NCBI GenBank assembly: GCA_036971615.1 | Contig: JAYKKR010000011.1 | Span: forward strand, 372,001-436,000 | From: Amyloporia xantha | Taxonomy: Eukaryota > Basidiomycota > Agaricomycetes > Polyporales > Adustoporiaceae | DNA length: 64,000 bases | Reading direction: 5' to 3' | In this document: piece after piece, positions 1-12,136 of the stretch | Layout: the number at the start of each line of letters is the position of its first letter | How positions within the stretch are numbered: position 1 is the stretch's first letter | Program-made: the position numbers and the translations under genes | The notes under the pieces: generated by a model | What the model saw: only the letters and a program-made list of their open reading frames with translations | Told to the model about the DNA's origin: nothing | Databases searched by the model: none

Positions 1-3000
1 TGGCCGGGAGGACCTCATTCGGTAATGTTACAACAGCATTTGAGTTAAATTATCATACCTAGATGTTTCGGAGAGGTCACTAGCCCCTTGCGTCCCCGGT
101 CCTCATTACCATGATTTATCGAGTTCTCTGTCACGGAGAGATGCTACTACCAATTCTAGCACTCTGTGTTCTCGGTGTAGTGTATGGAGAATTTAGAAGC
201 TCTGAGTGCGGAATTTTATACATCATGATCGTGCGAATTATCTGAGGCATCCCCGACTCCGACAAGGAGGAGGGCTTTGTCCATGCACAAACGACCCACC
301 ATCCGCGACTTCAGTTGTGACGTGAGAGACATCTGTCAAATAGCGTTTCCGATTTTAATCCTATTGGCCGCTTGTTGGCCGCTACGAAATTTTGAATGTA
401 TGTTACATGGAGTACTGTCGTCTCGAGGCCCGAGATGTATTCTCAGTTGCTATGTGTGTCCAGTTAACGTTGCAATAAGCACACTTCAATGGAGTCGGGG
501 ACTGGTGCTTGCCGCCGCTACGATTGAGGCACGTACCTCGTCGCCGTCCTCCATCGAATCCAGAGCTCCCAGGGGGTCGTCAGGAACCAGAGTAGCCATT
601 TGACGAGGAACCATTTGATAAACACAGATAGAACTGCCGTGGCATGCAGGGACTCAAGCTGGTGAACTGAGAGCAGATTTCTCCCGCTTAAAGCTCAGAA
701 TGCGACTCATAAGCGGTTACCCAGGTGTATGACCCTGAATAAGTAGACTCTCTACAAACTTGAAGGTGGCGACTTGCATTGCTGGTGGTGAGAGACAGGT
801 GGCCACGTGTACGCGTTCTGGCGCGGTGATCGGGATCTCAGATTGTCTTTCTCTCTCATCCTGTGGCGCAGCTCGGATATATAGTGCTCCTGTCTGCGTT
901 CACTGTTTTGCTACCGTCTGAGGCAGTCACCATGGTTTCAGCGTCTCTATAGCATTGAGCAGTATTCTAGAAGATTATGAACTACTTTCGCGCTTCTCGG
1001 AGCACAGTCACCTTATCCTGTCAGCCGTTTTCAAGTGGCACGCTACGGCGTCGAGAGTAGCTTCAGTCACATCATTCGGAGGTGTTTGCAAGCAATATGT
1101 GCAGTGCTATTCGTGAGATTACTCCTTTCTGCTTGGTCGACGAGCGTGCCATGTGAATATTTTCATCGCGAGACAAAGGATAATGCGCTTACAATTCATG
1201 GGCCCTGCTTGGCGCAACGAATTACTTATTTGTCATGTTGTGGCCCAGAACGTGATTGGATCCACCGTATAGACAAAGCGTACCCCTGAAGACGCGCGGC
1301 CGTGGCCATAGGCCACAGTCAAAGCACGCCTCTCGCCCCAATATAAAAGCCGGGTCTCATGGGCACACTCTCCTCACTCACTTCCAGTCACATAACAGAG
1401 CAGAGTTAAGTTTCTTACCTCCACGCACCTCATTGCGTTTTCTCCTACGCCTTGTCGACATCGCCACACGATGCGCTCTCCGCTCGTCCGCCTCGACTTT
1501 CTGATTCAATCGTCAAAGGTAGTAGCCGGACGCTGTGCAGCATTTGACCCCGCCACGAAACGGACAAGTGCCATGTTGTCTTATTTCTTGTGGCATCTCC
1601 GTTTCCTAACGTTGTTTCATCGTAACAGGTCTTATGCGATGAAGTTTCTATCTCATAAGTGGACCTACGAAAGGTCGCTGGCGGGCTCTCCAAGCGTCAC
1701 TCGAAGTCTGGGCCGACACCACCCTACAGAAACGGAGTCCTCTTGTCACTCACAATTGCACTGATTGGAATCTCTCTGCGGGACCTATTGTCGTGCCTAC
1801 GGCTCTGGCAGAAGCAAAGGATCAAGGATGGCAATGAACCTGTCAAGCGCAAATGGCACTCTTGTACCATCCTGTTACAAGTACAGGTTAGTATTTCATT
1901 ATCGCCCTTTCCACCTACTTGTCTTGCTGACATTCTCGCTCCACAGTGGCCGAGCTCTCCATCAGCTGCATCCCAGTCAGTGAAGAAGAAGATGTAGGTT
2001 TCTTCCGATGACCAACACATTTTCAAGAGGATGTGGCACGAGCAGTACAGGATACCCTGAGGTTCGTTCATCTCCTTGTGCGCTAGAGAATGCCTTGCTA
2101 AATATAAGAATTCAGAACTCTGGCAGCTTCGTCGATATGGCAAGTGTCTATACCTATGCAATTGATCATTGCAGTCAGGACGTCTGGAGCCCCGATGTCT
2201 ACACGCTCAGGTCGAAGCCACAAGCATGGGTCACGCATAAGGTCCCGGTCCGATTGGACACAGCATATAGCTCCAACGCGCATCTGCCAAAGGAATTTGT
2301 GCGAGCCGCGCAAGAAGCTTCAGAGGTAATTACATCTGTCTGTCAGCCGCTGAATGTATCTTTGACGAAAAGTGGCACAGGACACTGCAAGCAACACCCG
2401 TGCGGAAGACATACATAAGCTCTATCGAACATGCAAGACTTGACATCTGGAACACCATTCTATACGTACTGTGAATACTGGCCTAAGAGATCGGCAGGCC
2501 CGGTAACTTCTGTCACATGCATCTCCTGTCTCACTTCGTTAGCTCCTTCAAGTTTGATTAGCCATACCTTGTACCGCATCTCCATACCCTTACTCATCAG
2601 CACTGCCCCACGTAGTTGGGCTCCTACATTAAATTCATGTCGAATGTCAATTCTTGTAACGATCTGTTAATTCGATCAACGAGTAAGGTTGAGAAATCAA
2701 AGCGTCCTCGCGCAAACCGCGCTGATGACTCTCATGAGTAATAGGACGAAATAAAGATGCAGAGACCAAAAAGACAGTCGGAGAACGGTTGTTATCCAAG
2801 AGCAGAACGACTTTCGATTTTGTTTCAAGAAGGCAGGATTGCGTCTTAAGGCTGTATAACGGGAGCGAAGATTGACATATTGTGACGGTTGTAGTGTGCC
2901 GAGATGATCGGTACTCGTCTACGCTTAGGCCTCCGAGTGGCGTTGATGACCGAAGCAGGAATTTGTAGACGCAAGAGGCTCCGTTCCATCTGTGGGAGGA

Positions 3001-5763
3001 GGTGCGGGATGTACTACGGAAGTTCATGCACAGAGACGTGGGTGCTACGTACCCAGAATTGCTATAGCCGAGAGGCTCGCCATACTGAAGGGAGTGATGC
3101 CGGTCGAAGAAGGACGTTGCAGTCTGCCGTCGGAAAAGGGCTGACATTTTGGAGTGGCAACACAATTGGAAAAGACGATGCTGTTAGTAGAGTTCTGCCA
3201 TTTTGGCGGTGTTTACACACGTCCTTTGTGTGCGCATCACACCTCGCAATATTAATCGTATCGACCAAACTCTTGCACGGCTCTAGCTATTGTCTATATT
3301 CAAGCGACTCTGTAGCATGAAGGTCAGTTTTCAGATCCAAAATGATCAGAGGATTCGACAAATCGAAGCGTACTAATTAGTCGATAACGACATGTGCGGA
3401 TAGATGCGTCTATCTAGCCACTTGCCACGACTGTCTAATTTTAAGCCTTAGAGCAGCTCAAGAAAGGCCCATCACGTCATGCACAGTTACGGGCTGACTC
3501 TTTATGAGATGGTGTGGCTGGTGATGCGTCTGGTCGCCGCATCCGTGCTTGTCTGTTACCCATTCGCCCAGGATATTTCATTACAGTCTGAGGCAGTTGA
3601 TCTTGTTATTCGGATAGCCAGTATATCTAGGAGATCCGCTGGTCCGTGAGGTATGCAAAATTTCCACATAGCACGTTGAAAGTGGGCCATTGTTCAACTG
3701 CGGTCGATGGCTACGAGTCCGAGTCTTCGCAGAATGTCATGAGCACTGGAAATTCACAACGCGCACTTGTTTCTGAGCACGTGACCATCACGATCGAGCG
3801 CTGTCGTGATCACCCTCCTTTTCTCTCCTTTCCTCTCCCTTTCCTTCCTGTACTCGGGCGTTGTTTAACTCTATGTCTGAGCGGGGCACATGTACAGTAT
3901 CAAACCGTCAAAACATCCAGCGCATGTTCTCTTCATTTTCTGCGGAGGCACGCTCACTCTTCTACTGTCGGCGATCGACTCCGCAATGCTTGTTATCTTC
4001 AGCTATAGTCTCGCTTCGCTGTCATGCTGATCCCATCTGCGACATGACTTGATCATTTTTACAAGAACTCGCAATTTGAATCCATCTACTGCCTTTTGGC
4101 CCCTATCTAGCTCCCATCTACGAGTAACGATGTGTTTGTTATCGTCTCAGAAAGTATATTCGCTCATAACTAACGCAAGCATCTGTGCTCTGCGTACTTT
4201 TTTCTGTGCTTTCTGCTGGGCTACGAGGACCTTCACGCGTCGAGACTTTGTCCACTCTGCATCTCGGTTGCACACATCTAATTTGTTGTCCTAAAAATGA
4301 AAAACACTCCTAAACCGCCGAGTCTCGAAAACGTGGCATTGCGTTATCAAAGTTCAATAAAAATACCTAGGAACACCTGCTATCTGCTATCAGAACATCG
4401 ATTCGTGTTAGGTAGCCTACTTTGCGCGGTGAGCCTGCCCACCTGCATCATATGTCCTCAGTCATGGCTGCTCCGGACAATCAGCACAACATGGTGCGCT
4501 GCATTATGATCGGGTTTCTGTGCATGCAGTAATGGTCGGAAGAATCATCATTTTCTGCGTTTCGAAGATATAGCTGACCCTTTTGACCACTGTTCAGACA
4601 TTGGCGCGCACGTCTTTGTTGTCAATCGGCAACATGAGTCGGAAGAATTGCTAATAGGGATAGCATCTATCAATGTGAAGTCGAGAAGTCGGCGCCAAGT
4701 GTGGCTTGATACATGCTTGTTCTGGCCCATGCGTTTCTTCTCAGTCGCGCTTGATCCATGCAGACCCTTGATAGCGACTCGTCCACACGCTATGCACACG
4801 CTCATTTCTCAATTATGTCCCTCTGTGCCGTATCTTATATAGCTACCATTGTCCTCGAGCGGAGGAGCGAGGCGAGTTGGTAGCTTTATCCTCCGCTCGT
4901 CCTGGCTGATCATTTATTAATAGACACAGTCTGTCTTGCTGTTGCAGCCAGATATCCCACGTTCGCATACATGCCTCTAGGGCATGGCAAACAGTACGAC
5001 TTCTGTTTGGAAAGCCCCTGAATCCGTGGGTACCGATCTTGCATCGTGGCCGAATGCATAAGAGCGCTCACGAAACCGTTTGGCCAGGGTCTGCAAAACT
5101 CCCGACGTCCTGGACACGTCTAAAAGGAGACACAGGGCGATACCATTGTCTTGGCTATGCAGCGCGAACACGGGGCTTGAGACCTCTTGCCTACTCTGAC
5201 TACCCGAGTCAGCGCTCTTTAGCGCCGCGTTCTAAGCTGGACTCAGACCTATTAGTGAGGAGCCAACCCAGTAGCCTTTGATGTCAAAGTTGTAGGGGTG
5301 TTTAGCCGATCTTCATTGGATGCGGCCTCCGACTCAGGCGCTCTGTAAGTTCCCGATAATTTAGACTTTCTTGGGACGTGAGAATGGCGAAGTGCTGATG
5401 TTTTACGTTGCTTCGTTCACACTGGCTGGCATGGAAGGTGCCAGTGGTTTAGATTGGCCGTTTGATGTGCGAGACCCTAAAATTTTGCATTCACTTCGTC
5501 CATTACATGCCTCAAGGTACTTCCTCTTGAATGCTCATTGGTCAATCATATGTGTCAGTGGTATATGAGGTGTACTTGCCTAGATGCCGACTGCTTCCTT
5601 GACGCCTGCGATGCAGTACGAACTGCTGTCCGTGAGCCGATGCATTCTGTTCGCTTGATAAGCGTGAGTACGCGAAGTCTCCAATTATAAAATCCAACAA
5701 GTACACAATCTGTTTTCCATCCCCTCTTCGTTTCGACCTACCGCAAACTCGCTGTATCGTTAC
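1..5763. other. Gene-poor left flank with decayed sequence
   Basis: I see no intact gene here. Open stretches are short, mostly below 140 codons, overlap on both strands and do not join through in-phase splice sites. One protein-like remnant at 1643-2330 is listed separately. A 31-bp stretch at 256-286 recurs at about 30938-30968 with few changes, so part of this flank is a dispersed repeat. A small hairpin (10-bp stem) lies near 4861-4907. Confidence 0.5.
1643..2330 (+). pseudogene. Decayed protein-coding remnant, family not recognised
   Basis: An open stretch from 1643 to a TGA at 1834-1836 reads like real protein, with a segment rich in Trp, Thr and Asn around the short motif THNCTDWNLSAG. 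After the stop, a possible intron (1888-1946, GTTAGT donor, CTCCACAG acceptor) leads into an acidic segment that ends at another stop near 2010. A further protein-like stretch runs from about 2098 to a possible donor near 2322. Several stops and frame changes separate the pieces. I do not recognise the family. The reading is based only on composition and plausible splice sites, so it could be chance. Confidence 0.25.
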
Positions 5764-7519
5764 ATGGCCAACTCGTATAGCATGGAGCAAGTAAATAATA
5801 ACATGGGGTCTGGACAACCAACCAATGCACCACAAGTTAGTCAAGCCGTAATAAATGTGTACATTTCAAAACTAATTGTCGAATCATGCTGAGGCCCTCC
5901 AGGTTGACATGGAGAAAGTCCGGATGCTAGCAAAACGTAGTTGGGGTGGTGGCGCTTCCGCTGTCTGGAACTACGAGAACGCTGTCCTCGAGCACTGGCA
6001 TAAAGAAATAAGCACACTCCTCACTTTTGTAAGTCACACTATTTTCTCTTGACGCCACGAACGGAGTGAAAGATTGCACATGCTGCTGAAGTTTTCGGCC
6101 TCGCCACCAATTGCGACCCATGTGATGATTATAGACTGATACCCTTGGTTTCATTTTCCAGTCAGGTCTCTTTTCTGCGGTCGTGACGGCATTCATCGTT
6201 CCGTTTTACATCAATCTCCAGCCAGGAATTGACACGGGCCGTTCCACGCAGGATGTACTCATCCATATGTCTGCGCAAATCACCAGCTTCGCCACTCATG
6301 GCCACTATATTAACTCCACGCAGCCTCCATTCTTGGATCTGACAGGTCAGGCGCACAACAGGACATCGACGATACCACGCTTGGCCGTACATGTGAACGC
6401 ACTGTGGCTCTCCTCACTCGTCTGCACCCTTGCTGCTGCGACACTCGCCATGTCTGTCAGACAGTGGTTACACCGCTATGCCTTAGACGTCAGCAGCGGG
6501 TACTCAAGTGTTAGGATATGGCAGCATCGTCATGACAACTTGCAGCAATGGAAAGTCTCCGCCATCGTCAGTTGCATACCCATCCTGCTTCAAGTCGCAA
6601 TCACTCTGTTTCTCGTGGGTCTAGCCATGTTGTTTCGGTCCTTGGATAAACAAATCGGGATTGCTGTGTGGCTCCTCACGGCCCTTCTGCTGGGGTTTAT
6701 GTTATGCACCGCGGTCCTGCCTGCATTCGTGTCACGGTGTCCATACAAATCACCACAGGCATGGATATTTGTCAGTCTGCGTAATGTGCTGATGACAATG
6801 TAAGCATGCCAAGATGTTGATATGAGGTTCAATCTCACACTGGCCATTATTATTAGGAGACGGTCACAAACAGAACAGGACACACCGCGACAGGAGGTCG
6901 AGGGAACACACTGGGCCGAGGGTGCACAAGTAAATGGTGCACAGGCCGAGATCGCGCCGATCCTTCTGAACAGGCTCAAATTATGGGGGTACAAGATTAA
7001 ATCGTGGGGGTATAGGAAAGTTGACTCGTGGGGGTACATGATCGGATCGTGAGTTGCTTTATGTGCTCATTCTAATGAGGCGCCAAGCATGACAATAAAT
7101 GCGGAAACTATAGGTGGGCAAAAGCAAAACGGGTTCAAACTTGGGCAGATTATGACTGCGAGTCCCCAAAAGACAACCACGGGTCCTCCCAAGACAACCG
7201 CGAGTCCTCGCAAGACGAACTGGACTTGATACTAGCTGTCGACGACGTCCTTAAGGACGACAAGGTTCTAGAATCTCTCTTAAAGCCGATTCTGGAAACA
7301 GACTCCGTCGCAAACGCTTGTGAGTATCTGAATCGCACTTTCGAAAAGGCAAGTATTCCAGCCGGACATCATGGAAAAAAGCAACTTGAACAATGGGGAC
7401 CTTTTATTCTCATCATTTCGGACATGATTGTTAGGACAAATGACCAAACCGAGGGCCAAAACCGGTTGAATAGCGTCATAAAAAATATCATGGGAAAAGA
7501 CGTCTACCAGGTGCTTTAA
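5764..7519 (+). CDS. DUF6535 membrane protein, copy 1 (short form)
   Basis: Function unknown. Five exons join in phase: 5764-5835, 5903-6028, 6162-6799, 6857-7048, 7114-7519, giving about 477 residues. Exon 2 holds the family's N-terminal Trp/Glu motif (VWNYENAVLEHW), and exon 3 opens directly with the first membrane segment, GLFSAVVTAFIVPFY. Further hydrophobic segments follow (LWLSSLVCTLAAATLAM; a pair around ILLQVAITLFLVGLAML and LLTALLLGFML), then the signature CPYKSPQAW. Compared with copies 2 and 3 the cytoplasmic tail is shorter: it ends inside the region matching WADFERL...DACEAL and lacks the final ~150 residues. Exon 4 encodes three imperfect WGY-containing repeats absent from the other copies. 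It may be a truncated but still spliced gene. The start is the first ATG giving an in-phase exon 1. Confidence 0.72.
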
Positions 7520-8834
7520 GGCTTCAACTATTTAGTTTATGTTTACAGAAAATCAGTATTTAAACCAAGAGGCGTGCACGATAAGAATTCAGAACGTCGA
7601 CTATGGTAGGACCCCAAACACTTGAAAAGGCTCACGTGCCAAGTTGACGGCCATTAGGCGCTGTTCGATAATACGGTAGTGCTGGAGCCTTAGTGCTTTC
7701 ATAGTTATAGGTAATGTAATCTCTGCAATAAGTTGAAAATCGTAGTTCTTGCCGTAATGAAGCGTAAGAGGGAAGTCCCAACTACATAGTAGACTGATCC
7801 AGACTCAGTGCGAAAATGCTGACGCTACCCGTCGGGATCAACATGTTACGCCCAAGCAGTGCGTCTCAGCTTCTATGCGCTGTACCTGCTTATTCTACTT
7901 GTATGAAAGGACAGCCATGTGGCATTCGAGGGTCTACAACCAGGGGACATACTCGGATATGGTTGTTCTCAAATGAGATCCGGCTGTAGGGTGTTCTGTG
8001 GCGGGAGGTGAGGCAACGATGAGGGCTGTTGCCACGACGCCGCCATGTGTAATCACTCCGGCATGCTGGCGTCAAGTGGAGCGATGTGAATGTTTCTAAA
8101 TTCTCGTGGTGGGTTGCATGTGCGGACTGCTTTGTGGTGAGCCATTTTATCTCATGCTTACTACCATCAATGGCATGCATATCTCATATCGCAATACCAG
8201 TAGTCTGAGGTTATTACTCAATTTTAGTTGACTTTATAGTCAAGGCCGATCGATAATGAATCAATTCTATCTCAAATATACTTGCTCTACTTCCTTCGGT
8301 TTCTAACGTGAATACCCTGACTCCGCCGAGGGAAGCTGGTTTGGAATTCACATTGCTGGGGCTTGCAACGACACTGGCGATATCTACGTGTGAGTCCCAT
8401 GCTGCGCAAAAACGATGCCGAGATCCATTCTTGTATGCCTTCTGCTCATGGTCATTAATGTAGAGAAATTACGAGGGGATCAGATCGTTGCGGGATCAAG
8501 GCCACTAAAAATTGAAGACCTGAATTCGAAATCGACCTGCAATAGCTATACCTGTGATATCACTTGCTACGGGATCCCATAATCACCACGATTTGTCCTG
8601 CAGTTGATGCATCATGGTGGATGTTATTTTACTTCCAGTCCACTGCACGTGCGTCAATTGGGGGTCACATTTCCAGAACTGAAACCTTCTGTGCAGCCAT
8701 CCGAACACGCCTCAACGCTAAGTACATATAAGATGCAAATTTGTAGAGCCGTCCACTCCCAGCAGACGCCTTCTCTTGCGGTCACCATTCCGAATTCGTG
8801 AACTCCCACCTTGGCCGACTCTAAATTTAAATCA
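7520..8834. other. Intergenic spacer between DUF6535 copies 1 and 2
   Basis: About 1.3 kb with no supported gene. Open stretches are under 100 codons and do not splice into the flanking frames. The missing C-terminal exon of copy 1 was looked for here by eye and not found. Confidence 0.5.
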
Positions 8835-10860
8835 ATGGACAATTACATGTATCCAGAGCTGGTAGCATCTGAGTCAGATATCGATGCTACTGACAAGATG
8901 CCTATGGATTTGGATTTCATCGACTCGGACTCCTTGGGCTGGACCAAATGTTCGCAGGCTGTATGGGAGAATGAGACTAGAATTATCAAGAATTGGAGCG
9001 ATGAGATTGATACGCTCCTTATATTTGTAAGTGTCATCTTCATTCGCATTCCATCTTCGTGCGAAATAAGCCGAATGTTCCTGTTCCTGCTAAGCCGCCA
9101 GGTTCACCTTTTGGTATCTTGTTCATGACAGGCTAATGACTATCATTCAGGCCGGTTTGTTCTCTGCAGTAGTGACGGCATTCATCGTCCCGTTCTACGT
9201 GTTGCTGCAGCCACAAACAACTTCCATTTCCACAGCCGATATGTTCGCTCATCTGTCTGCACAGTTGGCCAGCTTCGTTGTAAACGGGAATTACATCAAT
9301 TCGACTGGCTCGCAATTCCTGGCCGCTCCGAGCACGACGTCGGTGATCTCTCCAGCCAAGTCTATGATCACCGTTAATGCCCTCTGGCTATCTTCCCTTG
9401 TTTGCACCCTCGCCTCTGCGTCGATCTCGATCTGCGTCAAGCAATGGTTGCACCGCTATACGAACCGCGTTACGACCGACCCGCGTCCGAGTGTCCGTGT
9501 CTGGTGCCATCGCCGGCGCCATCTCGACAGCTGGTGGGTGTCACCCATTGTCAGCATCCTTCCCATTCTCTTGCAGGTTGCCCTTGCTCTCTTCCTAGTC
9601 GGGCTCGTCGTTGTATTGTGGACCTTCAATGACACTGTGGCTTACACGGTTTCCGTTCTCGTTGGCACCCTACTGTTTTTCGTCGCGTGCACCGCCACGA
9701 TTCCCGCGTTTGTCGAGGGGTGTCCATACAAGTCGCCACAGGCATGGCTGGTAGTTTACATCGTATACTGGCTCCGCTGGCTGCTATCCAAATCGATCGC
9801 GCTCTGCTTCAGGCAAGCAGAAGTTGACGTAGAGCGTACGCCCACAGATTGGGCAGATTTCGAGCGACTCGCCCAATCAAGGCGCCCGCCACCAACCGAT
9901 GCTTATCTCCTGACGGTAGTGGAAGGTGCGATCAAAGATGATTCGTTCCTCACAACAGCGGTCGGACCCTACTTGAAGGCCAGCCCTCTCCGCGACGCCT
10001 GCGAGGCGTTAGAAGCTATCATTGAGGGCCGGGCAAAGAGGGAGGCATTCGACAAGCTGTATCGGGATTTCAGGAATCCAACTAAGCTTTCGAAGCTCGG
10101 TGTGCTAGTCATGGCCGTAGTCCAGAGATTTTGCAAGGAATCAAACGCGCATACAATGGCGGATATTGGACCTTTGCTTTTACGCATCATAGCCACTCTT
10201 GCCAAGAACCATCATCCTGCAGTATTTATCCATCTCTTGGAGCTTCTTCCAAACGGAAGTCTTTCCGATGCAACGCGCTTCTGGATTGGGGAAATACTCG
10301 CAGACAACTGCAGGCATTACATCAGTATTCTCGATTGTGATCGTACGTGTATCTAATGGTTCATCTATTCGTCTTCTATGGCCTATACTGAATACGTGTC
10401 TGCAGATTTCGAGAAACTTCTTTTCTGCATTCCGCAGACCTTGGGGGATCACAATATTTCGGTTGTTATTTGGACCGTCATGACACTCTTGTCGCGCTCC
10501 TTTTACTTATCAAACTCGGAAGCTCATGGCATTCGAGACAAGCTCCATATGAAACTGGATGCGCTCCAAGTAGAGCCTCGCGCTCCTATCACCAACGTTT
10601 CAACCCCAACAAGTGGAGTGTCTGCGACATCACTTGATATTCTGAGCGTGTGTTTGCAAAAGGCTCGGCAACAGGTTGAAAGCAGTGGTCGCATCGGTTA
10701 TGAAATGACCAGTTTTGCAATCTGGGAGAATACCATTTCTAATATGCGACTAGGGAAAACGGTCGAATACCAGGCTGTCGCCAAAAGCATGGTGATGTTA
10801 TCTTGCTCTCCGCAGGATGCCTGGAGCCTGTTTGGTGTAATAGATCCTTCTAGGTCGTAG
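8835..10860 (+). CDS. DUF6535 membrane protein, copy 2 (intact reference copy)
   Basis: Three exons in phase: 8835-9026, 9151-10342, 10406-10860, giving 612 residues. Residues 35-64 carry the family motif (W..CSQAVWENE...W.DEIDTLLIF), which ends exactly at intron 1. Exon 2 starts with AGLFSAVVTAFIVPFY (TM1, about 65-83). TM2 lies near 139-160, TM3 near 196-221, TM4 near 228-251, and CPYKSPQAW at 255-263 follows TM4, with a possible fifth segment near 265-285. A helical, charged cytoplasmic tail of about 325 residues contains PTDWADFERL and DACEAL segments shared with copies 1 and 3. Intron 2 has phase 1 and falls at the same place as in copy 3. No catalytic motif is visible, so a biochemical role cannot be assigned. 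This is the cleanest copy in the array. Confidence 0.85.
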
Positions 10861-12136
10861 AGAGAGTTCACCGCTGTATTTGCATGGGTTATCGCCAAAT
10901 ACTACACCAGGCCTTTGTGTGTACGCGCTCGGTAACTGTTGTAGTGGTACTAAGTGCTAAAGCAAGCAGGTTCCGAGACGTTGTGAGTACGGTAATCGAC
11001 AAATACATCGTCAGGTCACCAGCACGGACCAGGGTTCGTGATATCTTGAACACTTTCTCTAAAAATCGCAGTACCCACGGGCCACAATGAAGTCTTACTC
11101 CTTAGTCGTGAGCTGGACCAGAGGACGAAGCGTCACTGCGCATCTGCGTTGGTTTTCCACTGCACGTGATCGCGTTACACTCTAGTGCATAGTGCCAACT
11201 AGATTCGCGAGTCGCTCACTAGATATTGGGCGACGATACACTGCATTATCACAACCATCGTTCGAAAACAACTCCAGCCATGGATATTGTGGTACCATGC
11301 AGCGAGCGGCTAATGTGGTACATCGCATGCGTCTTCTCTGCCACCGCCCGAGCCACTGCCTCGTCAGCGGAGTCCGTATCGCACGTTCATGGACTGAGTG
11401 GACAGCTATGTGAAAATGGGCCAATTTTATTTGCGAGATGTGGAATTATAACAGCACGATAGGCTTGGATCTGGAGCACCTGGTCGATCTCCCTTATGAA
11501 CCTCATTGACAGGCGCTGTGGTACGTAAAAATGAAAATGTGTCTAAACTGTTCTCAATATCGCGTCACTATGACCTAGGACTTATCCAAGCTTATATCTG
11601 GAGAAATTTGGGAAACGCATGGAGCACACGGCGATGCGTGAAGATGCAGCTCGGATTAAGAAACGCGTTTAGGAGTCTTTAAATTCTGGCCAACATCGGC
11701 AGCTCGAAACCCCCGAGATTTGGGCTAGCGCGAAGACCACCTTGCTGCCAGTGACCTATTACACATCGTATGTCGTTGCGCTGGCAAGAATAAAGTCTTA
11801 CCGTTCTTGGATAAAGCGATTCTTTCTGTGCACGGAAGCCGCTTTAGAGGCGGCCAAGCAGCCCAGTTGAGTATTAGTGGCTATGTGAAACTCACGCTCC
11901 ACATCTCTGTCTTTGAGTTCAGTCAACTCCGAGCTTCCCTACGTTCCTTCGCCTGTGCAAATGTTCTGATGTGATCTGATACAGACGACCAGCCGGCAAT
12001 GTACCGGTCCCTGCAAGTGCCGCTGAATGTTTTGACAATATAAGTAAAAGCTCTTCGCCCGCCGCCTTTCCCTTGTCGTTTGCACCACCTCAGTCGAGAT
12101 CGAAGAGACTTGTAGACTAATTGACGCCAATCTTCC
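10861..12136. other. Intergenic spacer between DUF6535 copies 2 and 3
   Basis: About 1.3 kb. No splice-compatible coding segment is visible. Open stretches of 60-124 codons on both strands overlap each other and look random. Confidence 0.5.
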